Source of the DNA: Amyelois transitella
Lineage: Eukaryota; Arthropoda; Insecta; Lepidoptera; Pyralidae
Assembly (NCBI RefSeq): GCF_032362555.1
Contig: NC_083527.1
Span: 4,960,001 to 5,024,000, forward strand
Direction: 5' to 3'
Length of the DNA: 64,000 bases
Program-made: the position numbers and the translations under genes
Notes under the pieces: model-generated
What the model was told of the DNA's origin: nothing
The model's input: only the letters and a program-made list of their open reading frames with translations
Databases searched by the model: none
In this document: piece by piece, positions 40,715 to 53,000 of the stretch
Layout: each line of letters starts with the position of its first letter
Numbering within the stretch: the stretch's first letter is position 1

Positions 40715-42747
40715 TGATGTAGTCTCTGCCTACCCCACCGGGAAAGAGGTGTGATTTTATGTATTTATGTGTTAATTATAGGTTTGGTTAATATTTTAGG
40801 CTTGCTAATTGTCTTTTCAGAAGCTCTTCTCACCCTTCTTGAAGATCTTGAACATATATTCAGTTAAGAAGATTCTAAAAAAAAGAAAATTAAAGGCGAT
40901 ATGGTGCTCACCTGTTCAATTATTTTATTACGTTTCGAAATATTGTTTTTATTAGGTTTTTAAATTATAATAGTTTTAACAACTATGCATTCCCGTCATA
41001 GTAACGTGCAAATATAAAACATGTTATTCGTATTCTTTCTTTGTTAAATTACTGATACAATTTGTCACTAAAACATAAAATGACACGAACAAGTAAAGAT
41101 ATCGAAATTTTTGTAAATAAAATATATTAATAATATAGATATACATAAATGTGTACTTAACTTTTTCAAATGCGCACTACACATTTTGAAGAATTTACAA
41201 TAATTTTTCCTAACACGTCATAATGTTCAAGATTTAATAAATTAATTAATTTAAATTATTTCCTATCGAATTTATATTAGTGCACTTTTTATTTTTACAC
41301 TGAATGCCAAATATCACAGTATTTGTTTTAATATCAGATATAACTTTTAATTTGTTAATATTATGTACACGAGTTTAATTTTAATTAGAATACTACATAT
41401 TTTTGTCTCGCTAGAATGAAAAAACAAATTTTAAGACATTCCGTTGATTAATTGTATATTTAATTATGCAAAATCAAATTTTTTTATAAGTGAAGGAAAT
41501 AATAATACAGACGAAATAATATATCTCGAACTTACTTCGAGGCTAACTCGATCTGTGTAATTTGTCCCGTATATATGTAAGTATTTATTTATTTTTACGT
41601 AGTTACCTCGAGGCGTGCATGTTTAATAACTATACCAAACGTTTCAATTATGTTCATTGAACTACAATACATTTTTGATTGTTGTAAATTTTTCAACACA
41701 CCTATTAAATAAGTAGCTCAAACACACGACACGAATGTGTTCTTAGCGATGGTAGAATTGGCTTCTCAATTTTTTGCGACACGTAATAGTGAGTGGTTAG
41801 GTTAACAGGTTTACATAAATTAATATTTTTTAATTTTCTCATTAATTTTGAAAAAATAGTTAATCTCAAGTGGTGTTTATTGTAAATTTCTTTCGATAAA
41901 AAAAAAAGATAAACCATCTTCATACTTAAGTCTTTTTGATAAAAATATATTTTTAATTTATTGCAATGAGGTCAAAAGCAAAATGAATAACAGTGATATT
42001 ACTGTACAAGGTATTAACAATATTTTATTTTAAAAACGTATATTTTGAATAAACGTGACAAGATTGTTTTCCTTTATTTCATTGCCTACCTAAAGAAATT
42101 GACTTTAAATTATTATTTAGTCATGGAGTGTCCGAAATGTGATATAATGCCATTATGAATATTAATATTTTTAAATCTGTTATTTTTTTTTTATATTACA
42201 CGTAGGGAAGTTGGTGCTGTGTACAAATTATTTTATACATTTTTGAATAATAATAAAGCAATATATTATATAATATTTCGTGTTTAATTTCTAGTTTTTA
42301 ACCCCACAAAATAGATCGTTTATTATCAGCGGTTATCACGACCGTTGAGAAAAGAAGAAAAATGAAATCATAACGTTCCCACTGAAATTTCATGTTTAGT
42401 AATTACAGTAACACTTAAGTTACAACAACGATGTACCTGCGCAGGAGTCTAATTTTGGTATGGCGCGAAAATTTGAGCCTATCATAGCGCGCTGTTTGAA
42501 TCCGCGAACTGCAAGAAACAGGAGACATTTTGTAGGATTTTAGATTAAATTTTAATGTTCTTATAATAATCGATCGTTATTTCATTCATTTCAATTCGGC
42601 GGTAGAATGCGCTATTCAGCGCCATTAAAATACTGCTGATGATACATTAAAAAGTACTGGCTGTCGACTTACTTTAAAGACACGGCTTTGGAAACAAGTT
42701 AAAAGTACAGCTAGAAAAAACAAGCAAAAATAACTATAAATACACAA
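40715..42747. other. Intergenic, AT-rich; small repeat fragments only
   Basis: A LINE B tail (40715-40775, plus: AGTCTCTGCCTACCCCACCG) and a family C SINE tail (41527-41595, plus: ACTTACTTCGAGGCTAACTC) are the only recognised pieces. Around 42430-42640 there is a less AT-rich stretch (TACCTGCGCAGGAG, GGCGCGAAAATTTGAG), which could be a promoter of something unseen. No gene is supported. Confidence 0.5.
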
Positions 42748-42753
42748 TTTTAT
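42748..42753 (-). terminator. Likely NDUFA10 polyadenylation signal
   Basis: AATAAA on the minus strand, 32 bases after the stop codon. Confidence 0.5.
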
Positions 42754-42785
42754 TAAATAATTCCCAGCTACAATTCAACAAATAA

Positions 42786-45700
42786 TTAGATATATTCCGT
42801 GTACTTCGGCATCTTGTTTTTCAGCAGAGTGTTGCCATCCTTCGAGTTGTAGCCCACCTCGTATTGGAAGTCGGGGTGCGCTGCGATTGCCTGTAAATAA
42901 AAAGCCAATAAAGGGAAAAGCTTATATATTCTTATATAATCCCAATATATAATAATATAATATTATAGCAAAGTGGCAAGTGGAAAGAGGTAGTCTCTGC
43001 CTACCCCTCCGGGAAAGAGGCGTGATTTTATGTATGTATGTATAATATTATATGTATATCGGGAGATTATATGTATAGGTACACCTTTCCACTTTAGCCT
43101 CTGCAGCATGGTCCTTCAGGAAAGAGGCGTGATAAAAGTATGTACATATGTATATACCAATAAATAAACAAATATATACAAGACAAATTACACATTAGAG
43201 TTAGCCACGAAGTAAATTCGAGACTTGTGTTACGAAATACTAACTCAACGATACTATATTTTATAATAAATACTTATATAGATAAACATCCAAGACCCAG
43301 GCCAATCAGAAAAAGTCCTTTTCTCATCATGCCCTGGCTGGGATTCGAACCCGAGACCTCCGGTGTCACAGACAAGCGTACTACCGCTGCGCCACAGAGG
43401 CCGTCAACATGTCACTATCCAGCGGAGTTAGCCAAAGCACGCGCGAGGCCTTTTTATCGCGTATTAAACTATCGCTGTTTCGCTTTTCACTATGACGTGA
43501 CACGCGACAGCGATAGTTTATCGCGCGATATAAATGTCGTGCGTGCGTGTCGTGGTAACCCTGAAGGTTTGAGTCCCGTAAGGCTCTATTTACCCTGTCT
43601 ATCGATCCATCCATCCATATAATCACGTCTGAATCATATCCCTTCTAGTATAGACAGAGCCTGCAGTCTAAAAATATTGTCTATTACAGTTTGTATAAAA
43701 ATTCCATCACCAAGCAAACTAACTAAATATGGTCATCAAGATTTTAAAGGCCATTGGCTCTGTCTACCCCATAACGGACGAAGATTCAGGTACATTGACA
43801 TGTTATTCTCATCTATACAGTTTGAATACAAAATTCCGTCACTAAGCAAACTAACTAAATATGATCATCAAGATTTTAAAGACCGTTGGCTCTGTCCACC
43901 CCATAACGGACGAATGGCAAGCGATTCTCATCAAGAATTAAGATCAACCCACCTGATCCCTAACATAAGCATCGTCAGCGCTGGTAATAAGCTCCGGCAC
44001 GTCAACTCTGGGTATGGCAAAGAGGTTCATGAGGACATGCTTCTGGTTAGTGTACAACATTCGCTGGTCCGCCCAGTCCACCTCGCGGGGAAGCCTCCAG
44101 TCCTTCATCTTAGGCTCCTCGCGTTCCGTGTACTTATCAAAGTCCAGGCGTTCTATGTCTTCGACTACCTGTAATATTAGAAAGGATTTATCAATTGTGC
44201 GTTGTGGATCCTGGCACCAATATAATAAAGAATAGGACCTCTCCATCTCGTTCCCATGGATGTCGTAAAAGGCGTCTAAAGGATAGGCTTATTAGCTTGG
44301 GATTCTTCTTTTAGGCGATGGGCTAGCAACCTGTCACTATTTGAATCTTAATTCTTTCATTAAGCCAAATAGTGAACATGACCTACCCCGCAAGGGATAT
44401 AGACGAGATTTGATTATATGTATGTACGTATCTTACCAAGATGAATTCCAGGTTTAAAAGTTTATCTTTAGTCGCTTCTTACGACATTCATGGGAACGAG
44501 ATGGAGTGGTCCTAATTTTTTTTCTAATGGTGCCGGCCACACTCAAACGGCACTGCCGGCACAAACTTACTTGGAAGATATTGGTCAAACTTAAAAACCG
44601 GTAAACAAAAATATCTCCTGCTACCGCTAATACAGGAAGTCAGCTTTAAAAGTGAACTTTTAGGGTGCAGTTGTGGGCAATAGTTAGTAAATAATAAAAA
44701 AAAAACAAAATAAGAAAATTAAGACAGAGTAGCTTAGAGTAAAAAGTCTGTTTGTTTGTTAGTGCTGTTCTCGGAAACAACTAGACAGTTTTCTAATGCT
44801 CTAAAACTCTTGATTTCATTCATTCTCTAGACATCAGCAACTGTTGGTTTGAAATTTATAGTATATATAAAAAGCACTTACAACTTCCACCTCGCCACCT
44901 CCGGTCCAATCATACACAAGCAGTTCAGCGTGAGTTGAAATGTCTCTCAGATACTTGTTCTTGTACTGCCTCTCCATCTCTGTGAGGTACGGGACGGTCA
45001 GAGCCTTGCCCGTCTCGTATGGTAAGCTGCGGGCCTTAATCTTTTCTTGTACCTGCAAAATTTGATTGTTACCTCATTGAATATCACAATCCTATTTGGT
45101 AGGAGGTTTAAATGAAAGTAGTTTTGATATGTTATTAATTATAAATTTTCTAAACTATGAAACTTTGTAAAAACTTTAATAAATTACAACTGTTTTTCAA
45201 TTGCTTTAAATGTCGATGTCTGCGCAGTAATTAATTGTAGAATTTTAATTTTTATTTATGCCTACTAACATAGTTATAAGTATACTAACATAATGAGTCT
45301 GGTTACTTGAATAAATAATTTTTCATTCAATCATTCATTCATAAATGTTTAAGTTTTTTTTCAAATTAAGTGTTTTTAAAAATATTCACAATTTTATTAA
45401 CATAAATATGTTAATAATTATAGTAATGTTATAATAAAACACATATGTAAATACCCTGGCAACAGGCAGGTCCAAGTAGATCACCAGATGAGGCCTCATC
45501 AGCTCCTCAATGGTAGCATTCCTTAGCTCGTAATAAACACTTTTGACATTTTTACTAATGTAGTTCTGAGACACCATTGCCTCCAGAAAAACAAAGTCTG
45601 ACCACGGAGACCTTTCCAGTACTACACCATCGCCAGTATTCAGCAAATGAGCTAAGGCATCAATATATTGCGAATATCTTGCAGTGAACATCATGATTTG

Positions 45701-46159
45701 GAAGTTTCCAGCCAAACGATGGTTGGGACAGTTATTGAAATCCTTATGATCGAAAGTCCTCACGTCTTCAGGTATATCCTTATCAAATATCCTCAAATCG
45801 ACTCCGTTCGGGCGGATGTAATGAAAATCCATCGTGGGTTCTGGGAAATGCTTCATCCCAAGGTCCTGAGCTAGTTCAGAAGCGAATTTAGTTTTCCCAG
45901 CAGCCACGGGGCCTTCAACTACGATGACTTTCGAGTTCTGATCGAATCTATGAGTGGTTCTGTCAAAGAAGCTCCGGAGCACAGTGTAGTCCTTGTTCAC
46001 GTAGTCAAAGGGCGCCGGTTTGGGTGGCGGCTTTGGCATCGAGTCTCTTAGCGCCTTGCCGGCAATATTTCGATGTTGAACGAACGTACATGCCGCTATT
46101 TTACATCCCTGGCTGGTGTTTACCACTTTGACCACGGCAGTCTTCATGAGAGACGTCAT
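42786..46159 (-). CDS. NDUFA10: NADH dehydrogenase (ubiquinone) 1 alpha subcomplex subunit 10, ND-42
   Basis: Accessory subunit of mitochondrial respiratory complex I, on the membrane arm at the matrix side, of the deoxynucleoside-kinase fold. Coding exons in transcription order: 46159-45455, 45052-44882, 44168-43953 and 42890-42786. All introns are phase 0, and the product is 398 residues, near the fly protein. The first about 40 residues are basic with VQHRNIAGKAL, a plausible mitochondrial presequence. The P-loop is VEGPVAAGKTKFASEL (81-96), then ERSPWSDFVFLEAMV (the kinase-type DRS-like region) and HLVIYLDLPVARVQEKIKAR. Later come VVEDIERLDFDKY and the C-terminal NTLLKNKMPKYTEYI. A second in-frame ATG lies four codons in. 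A 5-prime UTR intron is likely (acceptor at 46192/46193, donor after 46273 in CTGG-GTAAGT). Transcribed divergently from PNO1. Confidence 0.95.
42965..43048 (+). mobile_element. LINE family B 3-prime tail
   Basis: GGCAAGTGGAAAGAGGTAGT through CCGGGAAAGAGGCGTGATTT plus TATG units. A second degenerate tail follows at 43085-43155. Confidence 0.8.
43160..43405 (-). mobile_element. tRNA-derived SINE family C, full length
   Basis: CAAGACAAATTACACATTAG to CTACCGCTGCGCCACAGAGG. In its own orientation the head carries intact A and B boxes (GGGTTCGAATCCC). Confidence 0.85.
43612..43675 (-). mobile_element. SINE family A, tail fragment
   Basis: TAATCACGTCTGAATCATAT, AGACAGAGCCTGCAGTCT. Confidence 0.6.
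43685..43918 (+). repeat. Tandem duplication, period about 133 bases
   Basis: CACCAAGCAAACTAACTAAA and CACTAAGCAAACTAACTAAA, each followed by CATCAAGATTTTAAAG and a family A tail piece (TTGGCTCTGTCTACCCC). The duplicated unit ends about 35 bases from NDUFA10 exon 3. Confidence 0.85.
44205..44435 (+). mobile_element. SINE family A copy
   Basis: GGATCCTGGCACCAATATAA head, GATGTCGTAAAAGGCGTC, tail GCAAGGGATATAGACGAGAT. It sits 35 bases upstream of NDUFA10 exon 3 on that gene's strand. Confidence 0.8.
44450..44560 (-). mobile_element. SINE family A, head half
   Basis: CTTACGACATTCATGGGAAC then GGTGCCGGCCACAC, with an extra GGCACTGCCGGCAC at the end. Confidence 0.65.
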
Positions 46160-46733
46160 TTTCGTTGAGGTATCCTTTACTGGTGGGGATACCTACAGAA
46201 TGAAGATTTAAATATTTTTGAAATGTAGTATAATCATCTATTAGGAAGAGCTAAAAATGCTGTAAAACTTACCCAGAATCAATTCATAACAAAAAACTAA
46301 AATCTGTTCAGTTTTCAGTGAAAATGTGACATAACAATCGATATGGTTGCGTTCGGCACTTATCTTTTTATTGTTTTCAATTGAATTAAAAACAGATAGT
46401 TGGTTTATACTCTACTAAGCGATTTTTTGTTACTAACGACTTAATATTAAAATTTAAAGCCTAGAATAGATAAAAACGTTTGATAGGTACTTATGTTAGT
46501 ATGTATACATTTCTTCAAAATATATTACAAAAGTATTTTGTGAAGTGAACGCACTTTACAGCCAATTTACGGTCTGCTTCTGTCACTGTCAACATAATTT
46601 GCCAGAGAGAGTCACGATACTTTTTCTACCTTTGTTTGACAATATGTGTCAATGAAACGTGGTCTATCTGTTCTATAAATAATTTATTGCAACCAAAAAT
46701 TCTTTGGTTTTATCGTGATTATTAATTAACAAA
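46160..46733. promoter_or_regulatory. Shared intergenic promoter region of NDUFA10 and PNO1
   Basis: The 574 bases separate two divergent start codons. About 110 bases on the left are NDUFA10 5-prime UTR (46160-46192, and an inferred exon from 46273). The centre contains TGTCACTGTCAACATAATTT (46580) and no repeat insertions, in contrast to the repeat-rich surroundings. Confidence 0.5.
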
Positions 46734-48590
46734 ATGCAGGACATACAAGTAGACGATTTCCTCCCTGCCAAAAATACTGTAAAGATCAAAAATCTTAAAC
46801 GAAGAGATATTTCAGAATCTGGCGAAACCATGGAAGTTGAAGAACACAATGGAATCCAAAGCAAACCCAAATTACGTCGTTCAAGGCACAAGAAGAAGAA
46901 AACTAACTCCGAACCGAATGAATCTAAGGACAACTTGAGAAAAGTACCAGTTCCTGCACACAGGTAACCTCAAATAGTTAAAGCTTGTCTAACTCTGACT
47001 CGAGAACCTGTCACTGTTGGCCCTGTTTACCCCGTAAGGGAAAAAGACGTGATATATGTATGTATGACTCCAACTCATAAAACCTGAAAGACTCACAAAG
47101 GTCTCTTCTTCATCGTTACCTTTTCCCACTTTCTACGTGGGGTCGGCATAGTATGTTAGTTTTTTCCAATTACTTCTGTCAATTGCCATCTCACTGATCT
47201 GTCTAATGTGCGAATAAAGGTAAAAATGTATGTATTATTCTTTATAAGGACTTTTTGTCATTTATACATGAACTGTTAATGCTTTGTAGGTATACCCCTT
47301 TAAAGGAAAACTGGTTGAAGATCTTCACCCCCATTGTAGAACACCTACTGCTGCAAGTGAGATTCAACACGGCTACTCGCAATGTTGAAATCAAAGTCGG
47401 CCCTGAAACCAAAGACGTGGCTAACTTGCAAAAGGCTGCTGACTTTGTGAAGGTAATTTGGTATTTAATCTTGAGTACTTTAATCTGTGGTGCATATTGA
47501 GCTCTAACACCAACGTATTTGAGATTCGAACACAACATGGGTATACATATAAATAACACAAATTTAAGAACAAGAAAATGTTACAATGTTAATGTCCTTA
47601 ATTATTCAATTGTTGTCTGGAAGAGATCCCTAAATAGGATAAGTCTGCTTTTGTATATTTTGTCAAAAATACAAATTTGCTGTATTTTTGTGTTCTTTTG
47701 TATGTACAATAAAGATATTACAAACAAACAAGATCAAGAAGAGAAGAGAGAAAATCGAATCTCTTAAGATCATGGTCACACAATCCGTTGCCTGAATGTG
47801 TAGGTTTCTGGGCAATGTATTTTACATATAATAATCACGTCTATATCCCTGGGTAGACAGAGCCAACAGTCTTGTAAATACTGATAGGCCACGTTCAGCT
47901 TTAAGATAGAATTGAGATTCAAATAGTGACGGGTTGCTAGCCCATCGCTTAAAAGAAGAATCCCAAGTCGCCTTTTACGACATCCATGGAAAACAGATGG
48001 AGTGGTCCTATTCTTTTTTCTATTAGTGCCAGGACCCACACAGTACTGCCTGTATGCACGACAATGTATTTCCTTGTATTATTTGGTCCAGCGCCCGTAC
48101 TAGCTGGATTTATTAAGACATGAAATGACGGGACAGCGAAAGTTTATCGCGCGATAAATACGGCGTCGCGCGTTACCATGATAGGGGTTTATTATTACGC
48201 ATTACTCTCCTTACAATATTATTTATTACAGATCTTCTTTTTCAGGCGTTTGTCTACGGTTTCGATGTGGAAGATGCGCTGGCCCTACTCAGATTGGACG
48301 ATTTATTTGTCGAGACCTTTGAAATTAAAGATGTGAAGACGCTCCAAGGAGACCACTTGGGCCGTGCCATCGGTAGACTGGCGGGGAAAGCAGGACGGAC
48401 CAAGTTCACGATTGAGAACGTAACGAAAACCAGGATCGTATTAGCAGACTCTAAGATACATATATTGGGCAGTTTTCAGAATATCGCGTTGGCAAGGAGA
48501 GCTATATGTAACCTTATTATGGGCTCGCCTCCTTCTAAAGTGTACGGCAACCTGAGGAATGTCGCTAACAGAGTCGCTGAGAGGTTTTAG
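46734..48590 (+). CDS. PNO1: RNA-binding protein PNO1 (partner of NOB1)
   Basis: Nuclear and cytoplasmic factor of the pre-40S ribosome that recruits and restrains the NOB1 endonuclease in 18S rRNA 3-prime maturation. Exons: 46734-46963, 47290-47452 and 48246-48590. The phases close to give 245 residues, the usual length. The N-terminus is charged and variable, with [18 protein letters not shown]. The conserved part starts at [20 protein letters not shown]. The two KH-like domains follow, the second holding [20 protein letters not shown] and [20 protein letters not shown]. The C-terminal [20 protein letters not shown] is nearly invariant across eukaryotes. AATAAA lies five bases after the stop (48595-48600), so the 3-prime UTR is very short. 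Intron 2 holds a family A SINE. Confidence 0.96.
46993..47075 (+). mobile_element. SINE family A, tail fragment (PNO1 intron 1)
   Basis: CTGTTGGCCCTGTTTACCCC then GTAAGGGAAAAAGACGTGAT plus TATG units. Confidence 0.65.
47690..47725 (+). mobile_element. LINE family F 3-prime tail (PNO1 intron 2)
   Basis: GTACAATAAAGATATTACAA followed by ACAAACAAG, the same end as at 49442 and 51640 but in opposite orientation. Confidence 0.5.
47828..48055 (-). mobile_element. SINE family A copy (PNO1 intron 2)
   Basis: TCACGTCTATATCCCTGGGT and CTATTAGTGCCAGGACCCAC. Confidence 0.8.
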
Positions 48591-48769
48591 TTGTAATAAA
48601 ATTGTATATTTATGTTAACATGATTGTTTTTTATTTTTTGTAAGATAAATATCGTGAAGATGGAGGATTTACTTATGTTTACACGAGCGCAGGTAGGAAA
48701 CCCTGATAATTAAGCCTCTGAACCTTTACTGAGCTCTGTCTACCCCGTTGTATTGGTTTGTTTGTAACA

Positions 48770-49441
48770 TAGGGTTGCCAACTTTTTTTAGAAGAAATAG
48801 AGTGTATCTGATTTTAAAGGAGGTAAATAAAGAGTACAGACTTACAAAAAAGAGTATTATTTATTTTGTATTTTTAAAAAGGTATTTTTTTGTACTTTTT
48901 GCCGCACATAAGAGTTTTTCATTGATTTTAAATAAATTGTATGACTCCAAACATTCCAACTCTAAATTTATATATATCAAGAGCTCATTTTTGATCAATT
49001 TTAATGAAGCTCTGTTTCTCTCTTCTCGCCACTTCACATTCATGACCTAAAAGACTCTTTCAGTAAATGCTGAAATGGCGGGAACAGAGAGTATATAGCT
49101 AATGATTTTTTTTAAACAATTAAATTCTTCAGGACATTTTTTAAAAATAAATTGCCATTTTTCTGAAGTGGATTTTTGCAAAAACTCTGTATTATTAAAC
49201 AATTCGGCTTGGAGTTGTTTCAAAATGATCACTTCTGAATATAAACTGTCCATGTTTATGTTCAGTCTTTGTAAATTAAGTTTTCCTTCTATAATTTTTT
49301 CAAAATAATTAATTTTTTATATTAATACAGACTGGCAATAAAAGAGTATTTTAGCGTACTCTATTGGTGTTATAGATTATAGAGTACGCCTACATGATAT
49401 AGAGGACAATACTCTATTTTAGAGTACGGTTGGCAACCCTA
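48770..49441 (-). mobile_element. hAT element, internally deleted, with transposase C-terminal remnant
   Basis: Ends TAGGGTTGCCAAC and the exact inverse GTTGGCAACCCTA, flanked by the 8-bp duplication TTGTAACA (48762-48769, 49442-49449). Subterminal AGAGTACGC/AGAGTA motifs recur. The minus strand carries the hAT dimerisation region in two frames: LKKIISYILSVPAISAFTER, then MNVKWREERNRASLKLIKNE. The target was the 3-prime tail of a family F LINE, which continues to about 49510. Confidence 0.88.
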
Positions 49442-49604
49442 TTGTAACATCTTTATTGCATAGAAATTTACACAGTAACATGAAAATAGTAAGTACATAG
49501 TTATAAAAGAAACGAATACTTGCATATATTTTTTTTACATAAAGTTTTATTTGAATACAAGTTAAATACTTAGCAAAGAAGAATTATTTATACAATATAC
49601 TTTA

Positions 49605-49735
49605 CATGAAGAGAGTTATGAATGTGGACGAAGCGAAAGAAGTATGCAGAGATCGTGGCAAGTGGAAAGAGGTAGTCTCTGCCTACCCCTCCGGGAAAGA
49701 GGCGTGATTTTATGTATGTATGTATGTATATATAT
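49605..49735 (+). mobile_element. LINE family B 3-prime end
   Basis: AAGAGAGTTATGAATGTGGA through CCGGGAAAGAGGCGTGATTT and (TATG)n. Confidence 0.85.
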
Positions 49736-50078
49736 ACTTTACATTCACCACGCCTTTACTCCACTCCTACGTCTGTTGTCTAGAAAAGCTTCAAGACTCA
49801 AGAATTAATATATTTATTCTTCTCATAGTTAAAACTTATCTGTTACTATTTATTAATTTATTATTATTTATTTATATATTTATGTACAACAAGAAAAATA
49901 AGCAAAAAAAAACTTAAAATAAAGAGAAATTCAGTACAAGGGCACTACTTATTTCTAGAGAAATTTCTTCCAGCAGGCCCACGACGGGAAAGTGTAAAGA
50001 AAGGCATTGGCTTGTGTACATACCTAATATTTAATATATAAACTTACATAAACTTACTTATGTTACACATTACTATTA

Positions 50079-50084
50079 TTTATT
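50079..50084 (-). terminator. Likely EIPR1 polyadenylation signal
   Basis: AATAAA on the minus strand, six bases after the stop codon. Confidence 0.45.
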
Positions 50085-50090
50085 CTCAAA

Positions 50091-53000
50091 TTACAACAAT
50101 ATCTTGTATTTGAAATGTCGTGGCACCCGAGACAGGACCAGGCGTGCGTCGTAACTCAGAGACGCGAAGGTCCAGGGCTCCGTGGCGCTCCACTCCGCGC
50201 AGTATACAGAGTCCTCGTGCTGTTCATACGATTGTAACACCCCGTCTTCCAGTCTGGAAAATTATCATTGTTACATGTATCGTTAGTCGGCAAGGCCATT
50301 TTATTTCTATCTATACTAATATTATGAAGCTGAAGAGTTTGTTTGTTTGAACGCGCTAATCTCAGGAACTGATGGTTCGAATTGAAAAAATATTTTTGCG
50401 TTGAATAGACCATTTATCGAGGAAGGCTTTAGGCTATATAACATCATGCTGCAACTATAAGAAGCAAAGAAATAATGGAAAATGTGAAAAAAAAAAAACG
50501 GGGAAAAGGTAATAAAAGGTTATAATTTTCCCCACGATGAAACCCACACATTCAGGCAACTAGATGTGTCACTATGCATCCAATACGCGTTAGGTTTACC
50601 TGCAAAGGTTGCGGAGGTCAGACGGGAGTCGCTTCGTGTAAAAATCTGACTCACCCAATCCAAGATCCATGGTCAAAGGCATACCCCGGGCTCCTCTCCG
50701 GAGTGGAGAGGATGCAACTGGGACTAAAGCCAGGAGGAAGAAGAGGGATCCCTTTCATTCGACTATTTTTTTTTGTCCTATTTTAGTTTGGCATAATCCT
50801 GGTTGGCGCAATCCGCGCATACTATTTTTTGTCATAATAGTTTTTTGGCATAATTGGATTTGGCATACTATATCAATAGGCATAAATATAGTTTAGGTTA
50901 GGTTAGGTTAATATGCCTAAAAAGTTATGCCAAACAATATTATGCGTAACAATTATTAGGCTAAACAAAAGTATGCCATGTAAAATTATGACAAAATTTT
51001 ATGCCAATAGAGAACCGGAAGAAGATTATACATACATATAAACACGTCTATATCCCTTGCGGGGTAGACAGAGCCAACAGTCTGATAGGCCACGTTCAGC
51101 TGTTTGGCTTTATGATGGAATTGAGATTCAAATAGTGACAGGTTGCTAGCCCATCGCCTAAAAGAAGAATGCCAAGTTTATAAGCCTCAGTCGCCTTTAA
51201 CGACATCCATAGTCAATTGGTGCCGGGAACCACACGGCTCTGCCGGGAACCACACGGCACTGCCGGGAACCACACGGCACTGCCGGGAACCACACGGCAC
51301 TGCCGGGAACCACACGGCACTATTATAAGAAAATTTACTCACGGTATATCTTGCCCGGGCTCCCGACAGACTCCGGCGGCGGACGTTAGCAACGCTCGTC
51401 CGTCGGAACTGCCAGTAATGAGCAGTTGTTCGTGGTATGTGTTGTAGCGTACTGTCCATACCCTGGTAGGCAAATTTATTTGTTTAAGTTTGTTTGTTTG
51501 TTTGTTTGTTTGTTTGTTTGTAAACTCTTTATTGCACATAAAAATAAATAAAACAAATTGCAAAACAGTTATTGGATTTAGAAGAATATGTACAATGGCG
51601 GACTTATCCCCAATGGGATTTGTAATTTTAATTTGTAATAAGTTTGTAATATCTTTATTGCATAAAAATCTACATAGTAACAAGAAAATAGTACATAGTT
51701 ATAAAAGAATCAAATCACTTGCAATGGCGGACTTATCCCATTATGTTTATATGTTTTTTAATGAAAATGAAAAATGGGATTTGCATTTATATACAATGAT
51801 ATGAATTTGGTGAAATAATAATCTGTTGTGTTGCTCTAAAAAGAGAAATTAATTATATGTATTGAGTTCATTACATATACCTATATTTATAAATTTGGAT
51901 TGTATTCTTTCCTATATACATACATACATACATATGGTATACGTCTATATCCCTTGCGGGGTAGACAGAGCCAACAGTCTTGAAAAGCCTGAATGGCCAC
52001 GTTCAGCTGTTAAGCTTAATGATAGAATTGAGATTCAAATAGTGACAGGTTGCTAGCCCATCGCCTAAAAAAAAATAATCTCAAGTTTGTAAGCCTATCC
52101 CATAGTCGCTTTTACGACATCCATGGGAAAGAGACGGAGTGGTCCTATTCTTTTTTGTATTGGTGCCGTGTGGATCCCGGCACCAATACAATTCTGTATA
52201 TATGTATGCGCTATAGAATTCTTATATAGAATAGCAATAGAATTCTGTATATACATATGTATGCGCTAATATCAGAAAACTGTACACCTATTGTGTTCCT
52301 GTTTGATATGTCGGACTGAGAGTTTTCCATGGAAGTTTTATATCTGTAAATGCTATTACGCCGTGCGAAGCCAGGGCGGGTCGCTAGTAAAAAAAATAAA
52401 ATAAAATACGTACCAATGCGAATGATCTGTCCTGGAGAAAATTGGTTCTTTGCCATTCCTGTAGTCCCAGATATTGAGGGCCGCATCATCGCCCGCCGTC
52501 GCTAAGTGAAACTGTCTGAAAACAATGAATACTTACATCATGAACGTAGAATGTGCCGTGTGGTTCCCGGCACCAGTACAAAAGGAATAGGACTACTCCA
52601 TCTCTTTCCTATGGATGTCGTAAAAGGCGACTAAGGGATAGGCTTACAAAATTGGAATTCTTTTTTTTTTAGGCGATGGGTTAGCAACCTGTCAGTATTT
52701 GAATCTCAATTCTATCATTAAGCCAAATGGCTGAGCGTGGCCTATCAGTCTTTTCAAAACTGTTGGCTCTGTCTACCCCACAAGGGATATAGACGTGACC
52801 ATATGTATGTATGTATGAACGTAGAAAAAAAGGCGGACGGAGTGTGGCTCGAAAAAAAAGTGAAGCATCGTAATGGCGGCGTTGTACGCATGTGTGATTG
52901 ACAGAACACTTGTCATTTCGTGGGATAATCTATGACACATCTATGACGTAATGGCGGCCAACTGTCTCATTATTATAAATAAATAAATAATAAATAAATA

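Noticed and set aside
43330-43405. tRNA-like sequence with intact A and B boxes (also at 35720, 53170 and 61750)
   Set aside because: These are heads of tRNA-derived SINEs with shared bodies and tails. No complete acceptor stem was seen, so no tRNA genes are called.
51221-51320. Five evenly spaced 20-base repeats resembling a CRISPR array
   Set aside because: There are no spacers between units, the genome is eukaryotic, and the unit is the terminal hairpin of a SINE.
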